A stretch of DNA of 64,000 bases, from positions 806,001 through 870,000 of the forward strand of contig NZ_CP134867.1 of assembly GCF_031954525.1 (NCBI RefSeq), in the 5' to 3' direction. Both the position numbers and the translations under genes were made by a program. Below, piece after piece: positions 18,730 through 27,453 of this stretch. Every line of letters starts with the position of its first letter. Within the stretch, counting starts at the first letter, position 1. The notes under the pieces are model-generated. The model saw only the letters and a program-made list of their open reading frames with translations. It was not told the origin of the DNA and did no database searches. This stretch comes from Dyella sp. BiH032. GTDB taxonomy: Bacteria; Pseudomonadota; Gammaproteobacteria; Xanthomonadales; Rhodanobacteraceae.

Positions 18730-20013
18730 TCAGCCGGGGCGAACATCCAAGACGGGCAGCGAAAGCACGGCTTCGAAGCCGCCTTCGGGTCGGTTGCGCA
18801 TCGTCAGTTTTCCGCCGTGTTGGCGGGCAATGCGCCGTGAACTGGCCAGCCCCAGCCCGCTGCCTTGCGCACCGCTGCGCGCGGCGTCGCCGCGCAGAAA
18901 TGGTTCGCCCAGGCGGTCCAGCAAGGCCGGCGGCGCGCCCGGGCCGGCATCGGCCACCGCACAGCATGCATCGCCGCCGCGTGCGGCCAGTTCGACGCGG
19001 AAGGGCGGCGCGCCGTGGCGGATCGCATTGCGGATCAGGTTGTCGATCGCGCGGCTGAGCGCCAGTGGCTTGCCGCGCACCCATAGCGTGTCGGGGGCGT
19101 CGATCCGCCACGAGCCGCCGTCGACGGCATTGCGTGCGATCAGTTCGCGTACCAGCGCCACCAGTTCGACGTCTTCGCTGGTTTCCTCGCTGCCGTCGCG
19201 CACGAATGCGATGAACTGCGCGCTCAGCGCATCGATGGATTCGATGTCCGCGATCATGCCCTCGCGCAGTTGCGGATCCTCGGGCGGCCCGGCCAGCTCC
19301 AGGCCGAGTCGCAGGCGTGCGAGTGGCGTGCGCAGGTCGTGCGACAGCGCGGCCAGCATCAGGTCGCGTTCGCGCGCACCGCGGCGCACGTCGGCGGCGG
19401 CGCGCACCATGGCCAGCTCCAGGTCGACGATCTCGCGCACCGACGGCTTCACCAGCGGAGGCGGCGGCGTGCCCGCGACGACGTCGCCGGCCGCGGCGGC
19501 CAGGCGGCGCAGTGGCGCGGTGAGGCTGCGCGCATAGGCGGCCGCCATCAGCAGCACGATCAAGGTGCCGCAGGCCGCGGTGAACAGTGCGGTACGGGCG
19601 AGCGAGGAGCGCAGCCCCACCAGGGGAATACCGATCCAGCCGGCGGCGGGCGCTTTCGCGGTGATCCACAGGATCGGGATGCGGTCGCGCACCAGCAGGC
19701 GCATCTCGCGGTCGGGCGCACGCGCGCGGGTGTCGTCCAGGATGCTGCGCAGCACGCGCATGACCGGGACGCGTCCGTCCGGCGGCGCGGCAGCGCGCTC
19801 GATGCCGAGCGCGGCCAGCGAGCCGTCGCGTCCTTCCGCCAGCAACGTATCGGCCGCCGCGATCTGCAAGGCCACGGTGCGCGCTGCGTAGTCGCCGGCG
19901 AGCCGGGTGCTGGTGGCGCGCAGAGTCAGTCCGCCGATCGCTACCACCAGTGCGACCGTGCCGGCGAGCAGCCAGGCCAGGCGCGTGAACAGGCGCGGTG
20001 GTTGCGCGCTCAC
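18730..20013 (-). CDS. Two-component sensor histidine kinase
   Basis: A 427-residue EnvZ-class inner-membrane kinase. It has a first TM segment (about residues 11-32), a periplasmic sensor region of some 110 residues, a second TM (about 140-160), a HAMP linker (RSLTAPLRRLAAAAGDVVAG), the phosphoacceptor box ALSHDLRTPLARLRL and an ATPase domain with NLIRNAIRHG (N box), DAGPGAP and GSGLGLASS (G boxes). The GTG start at 20013 overlaps the stop of the response-regulator gene (GTGA), so kinase and regulator are translationally coupled. The stimulus is unknown. Confidence 0.92.
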   Translation of the reverse strand: MSAQPPRLFTRLAWLLAGTVALVVAIGGLTLRATSTRLAGDYAARTVALQIAAADTLLAEGRDGSLAALGIERAAAPPDGRVPVMRVLRSILDDTRARAPDREMRLLVRDRIPILWITAKAPAAGWIGIPLVGLRSSLARTALFTAACGTLIVLLMAAAYARSLTAPLRRLAAAAGDVVAGTPPPPLVKPSVREIVDLELAMVRAAADVRRGARERDLMLAALSHDLRTPLARLRLGLELAGPPEDPQLREGMIADIESIDALSAQFIAFVRDGSEETSEDVELVALVRELIARNAVDGGSWRIDAPDTLWVRGKPLALSRAIDNLIRNAIRHGAPPFRVELAARGGDACCAVADAGPGAPPALLDRLGEPFLRGDAARSGAQGSGLGLASSRRIARQHGGKLTMRNRPEGGFEAVLSLPVLDVRPG

Positions 20014-20756
20014 GGCGAACGCTCGTCGGGCACGAACACGTAGCCGTGGCCCCATACGGTCTGCAGCCAGCGCGGTTGCTTGGGATCGTCCTCGATCAGG
20101 CGGCGCAGGCGGCTGAGCATCACGTCCATGCTGCGGTCGAACGCGCCGTGTTCCTTGCCGCGCGCCACGCTCATCAGCTGGTCGCGGGTGAGCGGCTGGC
20201 CCGGCCGCTGCACCAATGCGGCGAGCACGGCGAACTCGCCCGTCGTCAGGCGCAGCGACTCGCCGTCGCGCAGCAGGCGCCGCGTGCCCAGTTCAAGGGT
20301 GAAGGCGCCGAAGCGCACGGCAGCGCCGTCGGGCTTCGGGCTGCCCGGCGGCATGCGTCCGCGCCGCAGCACTGCGTTGATGCGCGCCACCAGTTCGCGC
20401 GGATTGCCGGGCTTGGGCAGATAGTCGTCGGCACCGATCTCCAGTCCCACGATGCGGTCGATCTCGTCGCCGCGGGCCGTGAGCATCACGATGGGCGTCT
20501 CGATGCCTTGCCCGCGCAAGCGCCGGCAGATGGAGAGGCCGTCTTCGCCGGGAAGCATCAGGTCCAGCACGATGAGGTCGACGTGGCGCCGGCCTAGCTC
20601 GCGGTCCAGTTCGCGGCCGTCATTGACGGCGCGCGCCTGGAAGCCCTGCTGCTCCAGGTAGCGCACCAGCAGGTCGCGCAGCCGGACGTCGTCGTCGACG
20701 ATCACGATCTGCGTCGGCGCGGGGGCGAGCTGGGCTGGGCTGGAGGCGTCGGACAT
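20010..20756 (-). CDS. OmpR-family response regulator
   Basis: A 248-residue regulator with a receiver domain (about residues 15-130: IVIVDDDVRLRDLL, phosphoacceptor in LIVLDLMLPGEDG, LTARGDEIDRIVGLE, YLPKP) and a winged-helix DNA-binding domain (about 145-245: RRLLRDGESLRLTTGEFAVL, SRLRRLIEDDPKQPRWLQTV, GHGYVFVP). ATG 20756 was chosen; the frame is open upstream but reads low-complexity Arg/Cys sequence. First gene of the regulator-kinase pair. The target genes are not evident; the EF-hand and desaturase genes downstream and the divergent secreted-protein gene are candidates. Confidence 0.93.
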   Translation of the reverse strand: MSDASSPAQLAPAPTQIVIVDDDVRLRDLLVRYLEQQGFQARAVNDGRELDRELGRRHVDLIVLDLMLPGEDGLSICRRLRGQGIETPIVMLTARGDEIDRIVGLEIGADDYLPKPGNPRELVARINAVLRRGRMPPGSPKPDGAAVRFGAFTLELGTRRLLRDGESLRLTTGEFAVLAALVQRPGQPLTRDQLMSVARGKEHGAFDRSMDVMLSRLRRLIEDDPKQPRWLQTVWGHGYVFVPDERSP

Positions 20757-20956
20757 GGCGGGATTCTGCCGCGTTGCCGCGCTGCCGAGGAGGCGACATG
20801 TAAACAAATGTTTCCGGCGCGGCCGGCGGCAACATCCGGTTGCAGTCGCTCGCGCCCCGGACATGCCTGGACGCAGCCAGGGCCGTCAGTATGTCCGCGG
20901 GCCGTTCGCCAGGCGACCGGCCCTTTATCCACCCCATCCATCGCAAGGAGGTCGTG

Positions 20957-21559
20957 ATGAACAGGCATATCGTTCTTGGCATGGCACTCGTCGCCGCCCT
21001 GGCCGCGGCAGCCCCGGCCGGCGCCACTGGCCGCGTTGTGGCGCGCGGCGCGCACGTCCGTGCGGACGGCGGCGTGGCCGCCGGCCACGTGGCAGGGTTC
21101 CGAGGCCCGGAGGGCGCGGCTGGCGTGCATGGACGGCGCACCGTCACGGACGGGCAGGGCGATGCCCGCACGGCCAGCGCCGGCGCTTGGCGCGGCCCGC
21201 GCGGGAGCACGGCGGCACGAGCGGGAGAAACGACCCGCAACGCGGACGGTTCCATGCAGCATCAGTCCGGCTTCCACGCGCATGGCGCGAACGGCGGCGA
21301 CGTCACAAGCCAGGGTTCGGCCTATCGCAACACCGACGGCACCCGCGGCTTCGACCGCCAGACCGATGCGACGCGCGCCAATGGAGCCAGCTACGCCGGC
21401 ACCACCACGGGCGCGACCGGCCAGGGCATCACTCATACCAGCGACGTCACGACGGCCAAGGGCAATACCTACAATGGCTCGACCACCGTCACCAAGGATG
21501 GCGTGACGCATACCGGCAGCTGTGCCAACGCCGCCGGCGAAACCATTCCCTGCCGCTGA
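20957..21559 (+). CDS. Secreted Gly/Thr/Ala-rich protein of unknown function
   Basis: A 200-residue exported protein. The signal peptide is MNRHIVLGMALVAALAAAAP, ending near AGATG. The mature part is low in hydrophobics and made of loose repeats rich in Gly, Thr, Asn and Asp: GSAYRNTDGTRGFDRQTDAT, YAGTTTGATGQGITHTSDVT and KGNTYNGSTTVTKDGVTHTG. It ends with two cysteines in SCANAAGETIPCR, likely a disulfide. AAGGAG lies six bases before the ATG. Divergent from the two-component genes and ten bases upstream of a secreted alpha/beta hydrolase, so co-transcribed with it. I do not recognise the family. Confidence 0.7.
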   Translation: MNRHIVLGMALVAALAAAAPAGATGRVVARGAHVRADGGVAAGHVAGFRGPEGAAGVHGRRTVTDGQGDARTASAGAWRGPRGSTAARAGETTRNADGSMQHQSGFHAHGANGGDVTSQGSAYRNTDGTRGFDRQTDATRANGASYAGTTTGATGQGITHTSDVTTAKGNTYNGSTTVTKDGVTHTGSCANAAGETIPCR

Positions 21560-21569
21560 GGAACGCGCC

Positions 21570-22421
21570 ATGCGAAGACTGTTCCCGCTCCTGTTCGCCG
21601 GTCTGCTCATGGCTGCCTGGCTGTCGGCGGCGGCAGCGCGCGCCGCCGACGTGCCCGACGGCGCACGCGTATGGCGGGACGTGCCGTACGGGCAGGCGAA
21701 AGCGCAGCGCCTGGACGTCTATGCGCCCGCGCGGGCACAGGGCGCGCCGGTGATTCTGATGGTCCACGGCGGTGCCTGGGTTGTCGGCGGGAAGGACGGC
21801 CCGGGCGTTACTGGCCGCAAAATGCCGCATTGGCTGGAGGCGGGATATGTCTTCGTGTCGATCGACTACCGCATGCTGCCCGCGGCGGACCCCCTGGAGC
21901 AGGCGCGCGACGCCGCCGCGGCCCTGGCGTATGTGCAGCGCCACGCGGCCGAGTGGGGCGGCGACGGCGGGCGCGTGGTACTGGCCGGGCATTCGGCAGG
22001 AGCTCACCTGGTCGCACTGCTGGCCGCCGATCCCTCGCTCGCCCGCGAGAGCGGCGCGGCCTCCTGGCTGGGCGCGTTATCGCTCGACAGTGCCGCGCTG
22101 GACGTGCCCGAGCTGATGGCCGGGCCGCATCTGCGCCTGTACGACCGCGCGTTCGGAGCGGACCCGGCATTCTGGGCGCGTGTTTCGCCGCTGCAGCAGT
22201 TGCGCACGGCACCTGCGCCGATGCTACTGGTGTGCTCCTCGCAGCGCATCGCATCCTGTCCGGCGTCGCACGCGTTCGCCGCCCGTGTGGAGCGCCTGGG
22301 CGGAAGCGCGCGCGTGTTGCCGGAGCCGATGACTCACGCGCAGATCAATGCCGATCTAGGCGCACCAGGCGACTACACCCGCGAAGTCGATGCATTCCTG
22401 CACAAGTTGGGCCTGCCCTGA
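21570..22421 (+). CDS. Secreted alpha/beta hydrolase (esterase-like)
   Basis: A 283-residue protein with a signal peptide (about residues 1-26, ending ARAAD). The fold signature is clear: VILMVHGGAWVVGGKDG (oxyanion HGG), nucleophile Ser in GHSAGAH and a C-terminal His in MTHAQIN. This is the BD-FAE / carboxylesterase-type pattern, so hydrolysis of an ester is expected; substrate unknown. The ATG follows the previous stop by ten bases. Confidence 0.85.
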   Translation: MRRLFPLLFAGLLMAAWLSAAAARAADVPDGARVWRDVPYGQAKAQRLDVYAPARAQGAPVILMVHGGAWVVGGKDGPGVTGRKMPHWLEAGYVFVSIDYRMLPAADPLEQARDAAAALAYVQRHAAEWGGDGGRVVLAGHSAGAHLVALLAADPSLARESGAASWLGALSLDSAALDVPELMAGPHLRLYDRAFGADPAFWARVSPLQQLRTAPAPMLLVCSSQRIASCPASHAFAARVERLGGSARVLPEPMTHAQINADLGAPGDYTREVDAFLHKLGLP

Positions 22422-22495
22422 GCCGTCGCTGCTGTTGGCCGCGTGCGAGGTGGGGGACGCGTCGCGCCTCGACGCACGCGTCCGTCTCGGCGGGC

Positions 22496-23326
22496 TCAGT
22501 CGATACGCGTGTCGACCGCCGTCGACTCCCAGGCAGCGAGATCGGCGAGCAATTGCTCCGAATGCGTACGGATGGCGTCCACCGCGTCCTGGCCCAGGGC
22601 CAGCCGTAGCGGTGTGCGCTCCGCCTTGAGTGCGGTGTCGATGGCCGCGGCTGCCTTGAGCGGATCGCCGGCCTGCGTCTGGTGCATGTCGTGCGCAAAC
22701 TGCCGGGTCGCGCCGACGGTATCGGCATAAGCGTCCAGCTCGGGCATGTGGCGCAGCCCCGCGCCGGCGAGATTGGTGCGGAACTGGCCCGGCTCGACGA
22801 TCAGCACCTTGATGCCGAACGGCGCGACCTCGGCGGCCAGTGCCTCCGAGAGCCCTTCCAGCGCGAATTTGCTCGCCGAGTACGCGCTGAACCCGGCGAA
22901 TGACATCTGCCCGCCCATGCTGGAGACGTTGACGATGGCGCCGCCGCGCTGCCTGCGCAGTACCGGCAAGGCGGCGCGAATGACCTCGGCGGCGCCGAAG
23001 AAGTTGGTGTCCAGCAGCGCGCGCAGTTCCGTGTCAGGGGTCTCCTCCACGGCGCCGACCACGCTGTAGCCGGCGTTGTTGATCACCACGTCCAGCCGGC
23101 CGAAGCGCTCCACCGCCGCCCGCACGGCCGCCTCGGCCTCGCCGGGACGGGCCACGTCCAGGCGCTGGGCCAGCACGCGCTCCGGCGCCAGCTTCACCAG
23201 CGGCGCGAGGCGCGCGGCATCGCGCGCGGTGGCGACGACGCTGTCGCCGATGGCAAGCGCGTAGCGCGCGAAGGCATCGCCGAACCCGCTCGATGCACCG
23301 GTGATGAACCAGACCCTGCCCGTCAT
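22496..23326 (-). CDS. SDR-family oxidoreductase
   Basis: A 276-residue classical short-chain dehydrogenase. The cofactor motif TGASSGFG lies at residues 8-15, followed by VVINNAGY and the catalytic YSASKFALEGL. The closing part (HDMHQTQAGDPLKAAAAID) matches the common oxidoreductase type annotated as SDR with NADP preference. Substrate unknown. AGGAG lies ten bases before the ATG. No operon partner: the flanking genes are 74 and 77 bases away. Confidence 0.9.
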   Translation of the reverse strand: MTGRVWFITGASSGFGDAFARYALAIGDSVVATARDAARLAPLVKLAPERVLAQRLDVARPGEAEAAVRAAVERFGRLDVVINNAGYSVVGAVEETPDTELRALLDTNFFGAAEVIRAALPVLRRQRGGAIVNVSSMGGQMSFAGFSAYSASKFALEGLSEALAAEVAPFGIKVLIVEPGQFRTNLAGAGLRHMPELDAYADTVGATRQFAHDMHQTQAGDPLKAAAAIDTALKAERTPLRLALGQDAVDAIRTHSEQLLADLAAWESTAVDTRID

Positions 23327-23403
23327 ACGTACAGCTCCTGAAGTTGGGACGAGGATGCTAGCGGACGCATCTGTTGCTTGGCGTCATGCCGGAAGGCAGG
23401 GGC

Positions 23404-24201
23404 TCAGCGGGCGAGCGCCCGCGCAATCGCCTTCTCGGCCAGTGGCGCCATACGTTCGTAGCCGGCGGGGGTGGGGTGCACGCCGTCCGCGGCCAGTTCC
23501 GCATCCAGGCCGCCCTCGCCGTTGGTCATGGCGCCGTAGTAATCCAGATAGACCGCGTCGGAAGATGCGGCGTACTGCTTGATCCACGCGTTCAGCGCGC
23601 GCACCTTGCCGGCCGGCTGCAGGCCGCGGCGCCAGGGGTAGTCGCTTACTGGCAGCACCGAGGCGAGGACCACGCGGATGTGGTGGGCCCGCGCGAGCTC
23701 GGTCATCGAGCGCAGGTTGTCCTCGATCATGCCGAGCGTGGATATGCCGGTGTTGCCGGCGATGTCATTGGTGCCGGCGAGGATCACCACGGCGGCCGGT
23801 TGCAGGTCGATCACGTCCTGCCGGAAGCGCGCCAGCATCTGCGGCGTGGTCTGGCCGGAAATGCCCCGGTTCACGTACGGCTTGCCGGGGAAGAAGGCCA
23901 CGCCTTCCTGGCGGCCCCAGTTGTCGGTGATGGAGTCGCCGAAGAACACGACGCGGCGTTCGCCCGCCTTGGGCGGGCCGAGGCGAGCGTTGTCGTCGCG
24001 GTAGCGTGCCAGCTGTGGCCAGTCGGCCAGGCGTTGCTGCAGTGACGCGACGTCGTCGGGCGACAGCGAAGTCGGCGAGCGGGTGTAGAGCGGATCGATC
24101 GCGGCGGGCGCGGTCTGGCCGTGTGCGGGCATGGCGCAGGCGGCGGTGGCGGCGGCAAGGGCGAGCAGGGCGGAGCGCAGGGCGGGCACGGCGGTTCCCA
24201 T
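23404..24201 (-). CDS. Secreted SGNH/GDSL hydrolase
   Basis: A 265-residue exported hydrolase. An N-terminal signal sequence (about residues 1-28, ending AHGQ) precedes the SGNH blocks: FFGDSITDNWG (catalytic Ser), YVNRGISGQT (Gly block), ILAGTNDIAGN (Asn block) and DGVHPTPAGYERM (catalytic Asp and His). Members act as esterases, lipases or carbohydrate deacetylases; the acyl-G1-type blocks suggest GDSL-like acylhydrolase activity. Substrate unknown. Confidence 0.88.
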   Translation of the reverse strand: MGTAVPALRSALLALAAATAACAMPAHGQTAPAAIDPLYTRSPTSLSPDDVASLQQRLADWPQLARYRDDNARLGPPKAGERRVVFFGDSITDNWGRQEGVAFFPGKPYVNRGISGQTTPQMLARFRQDVIDLQPAAVVILAGTNDIAGNTGISTLGMIEDNLRSMTELARAHHIRVVLASVLPVSDYPWRRGLQPAGKVRALNAWIKQYAASSDAVYLDYYGAMTNGEGGLDAELAADGVHPTPAGYERMAPLAEKAIARALAR

Positions 24202-24269
24202 TTGGACGTCCGGACGGCGGAATGCGCTTTGTAACCCGGACGCGCCGCCGAAGCGAGCGCGGATGGCGC

Positions 24270-25499
24270 TCAGGGATCCGGGTTCTGCTCGAACTTGCCC
24301 AGCACCTGCCAGAGATTGGCCAGCTCGCGCGCCACGTCCGGGCGGTCGCCGTCGCTGATGTTGGTGATGAGCACGCGACCGGTGCCGGTGACCGGATTGA
24401 AGGCCATCTGCGCCGTCAGGCCGGCGTCTCCGCCGGTGTGGCCCAGCTCGCCTTGCTCGCTGCGTTGCCAGAACAGGCCCTGGTCCATGCCGTCGCCTGG
24501 GCGCACACCCTTGGGTTGCTGACCTTTCGGCCAGGCCGGCGAGAACATGGTGCGGTAGGAAGCGGCCGAGAGCAGGCGCGACTGGCCCTGCTGGCCCCGG
24601 ATCATCTCCGCCAGGAACCTGCCCATGTCCGCGCAGGACGAATACAGCCCGCTCGCGGCATAAGCGGGGAACGCGTAAGGCGCGAGCGGCTTCTTGTTCT
24701 TGTCGTACAGCGTGGCCTGCGGCCCCTCGGTGTCGGCCGGCGTCCAGCCCGATGCCTTCATGCCCAGTGGACGGAAGATGCGCTCGCGCGTGTACATGCG
24801 ATAGCTGTCGCCTGCCTTGGTCTCCACCGCCAGTGCCACCAAGGCCGAGCCGAGGTTGCTGTAGCTATAGGCCGTGCCCGGCCGGGCCTTGGTGAAGTTG
24901 TCGTCGCTGTAGCTGGCGCCCTTCGGATCGAGATAGGCCTGCAGGAATCCCTTGCTGTCGAACGTGGCCGGCGTGCCCTTGCCGTAGCTTTGCGTGTAGA
25001 ACGGCTCGCGATCGGCGATGCCGGCGCTGTGCGTGGCCAGTTGGCGCAGCGTGATCGGTACCGAGGCGAAGCGTGGGTTGCGCACCGCGAACGGAAGCTC
25101 GCCGTCGACGTCCGCGTCCAGCGACAGCGCACCGGCCTGCACCTGCTGCATCAGTGCCGCGGCGAGCACCGGCTTGCTGAGCGAGGCCACCGGCTGGACC
25201 GTCTCGGGCGTATAGGGCCGCCTGGAGGCAAGGTCGGCGTAGCCGAAGCCCTTGGCGTAGCGGACGCCGCCGCTGTCGACCACCGCCACGCAGTATCCCG
25301 GCAGCACCGAACGCGGCTGCAGTTCCTGCAGCGTGCGTTCCAGCGTGGTCGCCGTTGCCACGGTGGCAGTGGCGCGCGGCAGTGCCGAGGCGGGCAGGCC
25401 GATGGAGAGGCTGAGCGCCGCGGCGAGGGAGATGACGGTGGTGGACGTGGGACGTCGGGCGCCTGGGCGGTGCCCGGGCGGCGTCTGGCAGTCGTGCAT
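24270..25499 (-). CDS. Serine hydrolase of the class C beta-lactamase / AmpH family, exported
   Basis: A 409-residue exported protein; signal peptide about residues 12-34. The three motifs of penicillin-recognising enzymes are present: SLSK in PVASLSKPVLAA, YSN in AYSYSNLGSALVA, and HTGG in LGHTGGDAGLTA. These are the nucleophile, the Tyr base and the third motif. Family members include beta-lactamases, D-Ala-D-Ala peptidases and esterases; the sequence alone does not say which. ATG 25499 is preceded by a GGAAC purine stretch; the frame extends 30 codons upstream without leader character. Confidence 0.85.
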   Translation of the reverse strand: MHDCQTPPGHRPGARRPTSTTVISLAAALSLSIGLPASALPRATATVATATTLERTLQELQPRSVLPGYCVAVVDSGGVRYAKGFGYADLASRRPYTPETVQPVASLSKPVLAAALMQQVQAGALSLDADVDGELPFAVRNPRFASVPITLRQLATHSAGIADREPFYTQSYGKGTPATFDSKGFLQAYLDPKGASYSDDNFTKARPGTAYSYSNLGSALVALAVETKAGDSYRMYTRERIFRPLGMKASGWTPADTEGPQATLYDKNKKPLAPYAFPAYAASGLYSSCADMGRFLAEMIRGQQGQSRLLSAASYRTMFSPAWPKGQQPKGVRPGDGMDQGLFWQRSEQGELGHTGGDAGLTAQMAFNPVTGTGRVLITNISDGDRPDVARELANLWQVLGKFEQNPDP

Positions 25500-25598
25500 G
25501 GTTCCCTGTTCCTTCGCTGAAGCGGTGATGCTCCTGTCCGGACAGTCTACCAATGGCGGATGACCGCGGTCTTTCCCCGGGCGTCTCACCGCCGGCCG

Positions 25599-26060
25599 TC
25601 AGAATTGCCTGCGGTAGACCACGAAGCCGGACGGCTCGGCCACCTGGTCATAAAGGCGCATGGCGGTGGCGTTCGTGTGATGGGTTTGCCAGTAGACCCG
25701 GGGCGAGCCGGCCTGGCGGGCGCGGTCGTACACAGCCTCGATCAAGGCGCGGCCCACGCCGCGGCCGCGAGCCGCTTCGGTGGTGAACAGGTCCTGCAGG
25801 TAGCAGCTGAGGCCGATCTGGATCGTGCTGCGGTGGAACAGGTAATGCGCCAGACCGAGCAGTTCCCCTCCGCTCTCGGCGACCAGCGCATGCATGGGTT
25901 CGCTTTCGTCGAGGAAGCGAGCCCAGGAGATCCGGGTGATGTCCTCGGGCAACGCGGTGGCGCCGGCGCGGCCGTAGAACGCGTTGTAGCCGTCCCACAG
26001 CGGCTTCCACGCTGGATAGTCGTCCGCGCGGATGGAGCGGACGACGATGGGATCGGGCAT
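25599..26060 (-). CDS. GNAT-family N-acetyltransferase
   Basis: A 153-residue acetyltransferase. The acetyl-CoA-binding motif A is seen in YLQDLFTTEAARGRGVGRAL (RGxGxGR/A type), with the preceding strand HALVAESGGELLGLAHYLFH and a closing motif in TNATAMRLYD. Substrate unknown. The start MPDPIVVRSIRADDY sits 8 bases after the stop of the pentapeptide-repeat gene on the same strand, so the two are probably co-transcribed. The frame continues upstream through that gene but only as a shadow. Confidence 0.85.
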   Translation of the reverse strand: MPDPIVVRSIRADDYPAWKPLWDGYNAFYGRAGATALPEDITRISWARFLDESEPMHALVAESGGELLGLAHYLFHRSTIQIGLSCYLQDLFTTEAARGRGVGRALIEAVYDRARQAGSPRVYWQTHHTNATAMRLYDQVAEPSGFVVYRRQF

Positions 26061-26068
26061 GGCGGGCC

Positions 26069-26668
26069 TCATTCGGTCAAGTCGATATCGAGCCCGTAAA
26101 GCAGCGAAACGGCCTCGGGCAAGGAGAACTTCGCGCGCTTGACGTCGTTGATCAGTACGTCGATGCGGTAGTCGGTCGCATCGCGGAAATCGGCGCGCGC
26201 CAGCCGTGTGCGACGGAAGATCGCCCCGCGCAGGTCGCTGTGCCGGAAATCGGCGTCTTCCAGGTCGGCTTCGGTGAAGTCCACGTCGTGCGCACGGCAT
26301 TCGATCAGGGCCAGCTCGCGCAGCGACAGGCCGAAGAAGCTGCTGTCGTTCAATGCGCAGCGCTCGAACGCGATGCCTGCACCGAGACGGATCGCCGGCC
26401 AGTGCGCCTGCGTCCAGTCGATGCCCACCAGTTTGCTGTCGGTGAAGCGTGCCCCGAACTGGCTGCCGGCCAGGCGCGCCAGGCTGAAGTTGCAGCCGAC
26501 AAACTCGCAATCGCGGAACCGGCAGTCGCGCAACGTCGCTTCGCTGAAATCGCAGTGCTCGAAGCGGCAGTCGTCGAAGCGAAGGCCTTCGAGCGTGGCG
26601 CCTGCGCGATGGATGTCGCGGAACTGGCGGCCCGTATGGTCGCGCTGGTCGAAGGGATCGGCGGACAT
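26069..26668 (-). CDS. Pentapeptide-repeat protein
   Basis: A 199-residue protein built of pentapeptide repeats with A(D/N)LxX-type rhythm, seen as LRFDDCRFEHCDFSEATLRD, CRFRDCEFVGCNFSLARLAG and VDFTEADLEDADFRHSDLRG. Such repeats fold into a right-handed quadrilateral beta-helix. Size and layout resemble Qnr/MfpA-type DNA-mimic proteins that protect gyrase, but many pentapeptide proteins have other or unknown roles, so no resistance function is claimed. Confidence 0.85.
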   Translation of the reverse strand: MSADPFDQRDHTGRQFRDIHRAGATLEGLRFDDCRFEHCDFSEATLRDCRFRDCEFVGCNFSLARLAGSQFGARFTDSKLVGIDWTQAHWPAIRLGAGIAFERCALNDSSFFGLSLRELALIECRAHDVDFTEADLEDADFRHSDLRGAIFRRTRLARADFRDATDYRIDVLINDVKRAKFSLPEAVSLLYGLDIDLTE

Positions 26669-26690
26669 GGCGGAGCGGCGCGTCCGCGCC

Positions 26691-27317
26691 TCAGGAGCCG
26701 GCGCCCTCGCGCGCCGTGCGCCGCTTGTGGCGCCACCACAGGACCAGCACCACCAGCAGCAGGATGCCGCCCAGCGCCCACAGGCTGCTCTGGCCGCGGC
26801 GAATCCACATCACCAGCCATTCGTGATTGTTGGCGCCGAAATAGCCCAGGTAGACCCAGATCGGCACGCTGATCAGCGCGGCCAGGCCGTCGAGCAGGAA
26901 GAAGCGCAGGAACGAAACGCGGTGCGTAGTACCGGCCGTGATGTACACCGCGGTACGCATGCCCGGAAGGAAGCGCGCGATGAACATCAGGCGGTTGCCG
27001 TAGCGTTCGAATTTCTCCTGCACCTTGGCGTAGCGCTCCGGCGTGAGCACGCGCGCCACCACGCGCCATTGCAGGATGCGCGCGCCGTAATGGTGGCCCA
27101 GCAGGAACATGCCCGCGTCGCCCAGCAGCACGCCGACCATCGATACGGCGAACATCACGTGCACGTTGCCGTAGCCCAGGCCGGTGATGACGCCGCCGGC
27201 GACCAAAGTGATGTCTTCCGGCAACGGCGCGCCGGCACCGCACAGCAGCAGTGCAATGAAGACGGCTGCGTAGCCGTTTTCGGCGAACAGCGTTACCAGT
27301 CGTTCAAGCAGATCCAT
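26691..27317 (-). CDS. DedA-family membrane protein
   Basis: A 208-residue inner-membrane protein of the DedA/VTT family, linked to undecaprenyl-phosphate or phospholipid recycling and membrane homeostasis. Motifs: re-entrant GAGAPLPEDITLVAGG, LLGDAGMFLLGHHYG, and RFLPGMRTAVYITAG, the F/HRFLPGMR-type signature; a Lys-rich C-terminus follows the last helix. The upstream gene is dnaG, 136 bases away; this gap holds no gene I can support. Confidence 0.88.
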   Translation of the reverse strand: MDLLERLVTLFAENGYAAVFIALLLCGAGAPLPEDITLVAGGVITGLGYGNVHVMFAVSMVGVLLGDAGMFLLGHHYGARILQWRVVARVLTPERYAKVQEKFERYGNRLMFIARFLPGMRTAVYITAGTTHRVSFLRFFLLDGLAALISVPIWVYLGYFGANNHEWLVMWIRRGQSSLWALGGILLLVVLVLWWRHKRRTAREGAGS

Positions 27318-27453
27318 CGACGTCCTTGCCTGGTCGTGCCCCGGGCCAAGCGAAAAGGAAGGGGCGATGATCCCACAGGCCTGCCATTCCTTGGGCGGCC
27401 GGAGGGGGCGGAGCGGGGAAGGATAACCGCATGGCGATGGAGCCTGTCCAGGC

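Noticed and set aside
26069..26668. Qnr-type quinolone resistance gene
   Set aside because: Pentapeptide repeats alone do not show gyrase protection; several unrelated pentapeptide families have this length.
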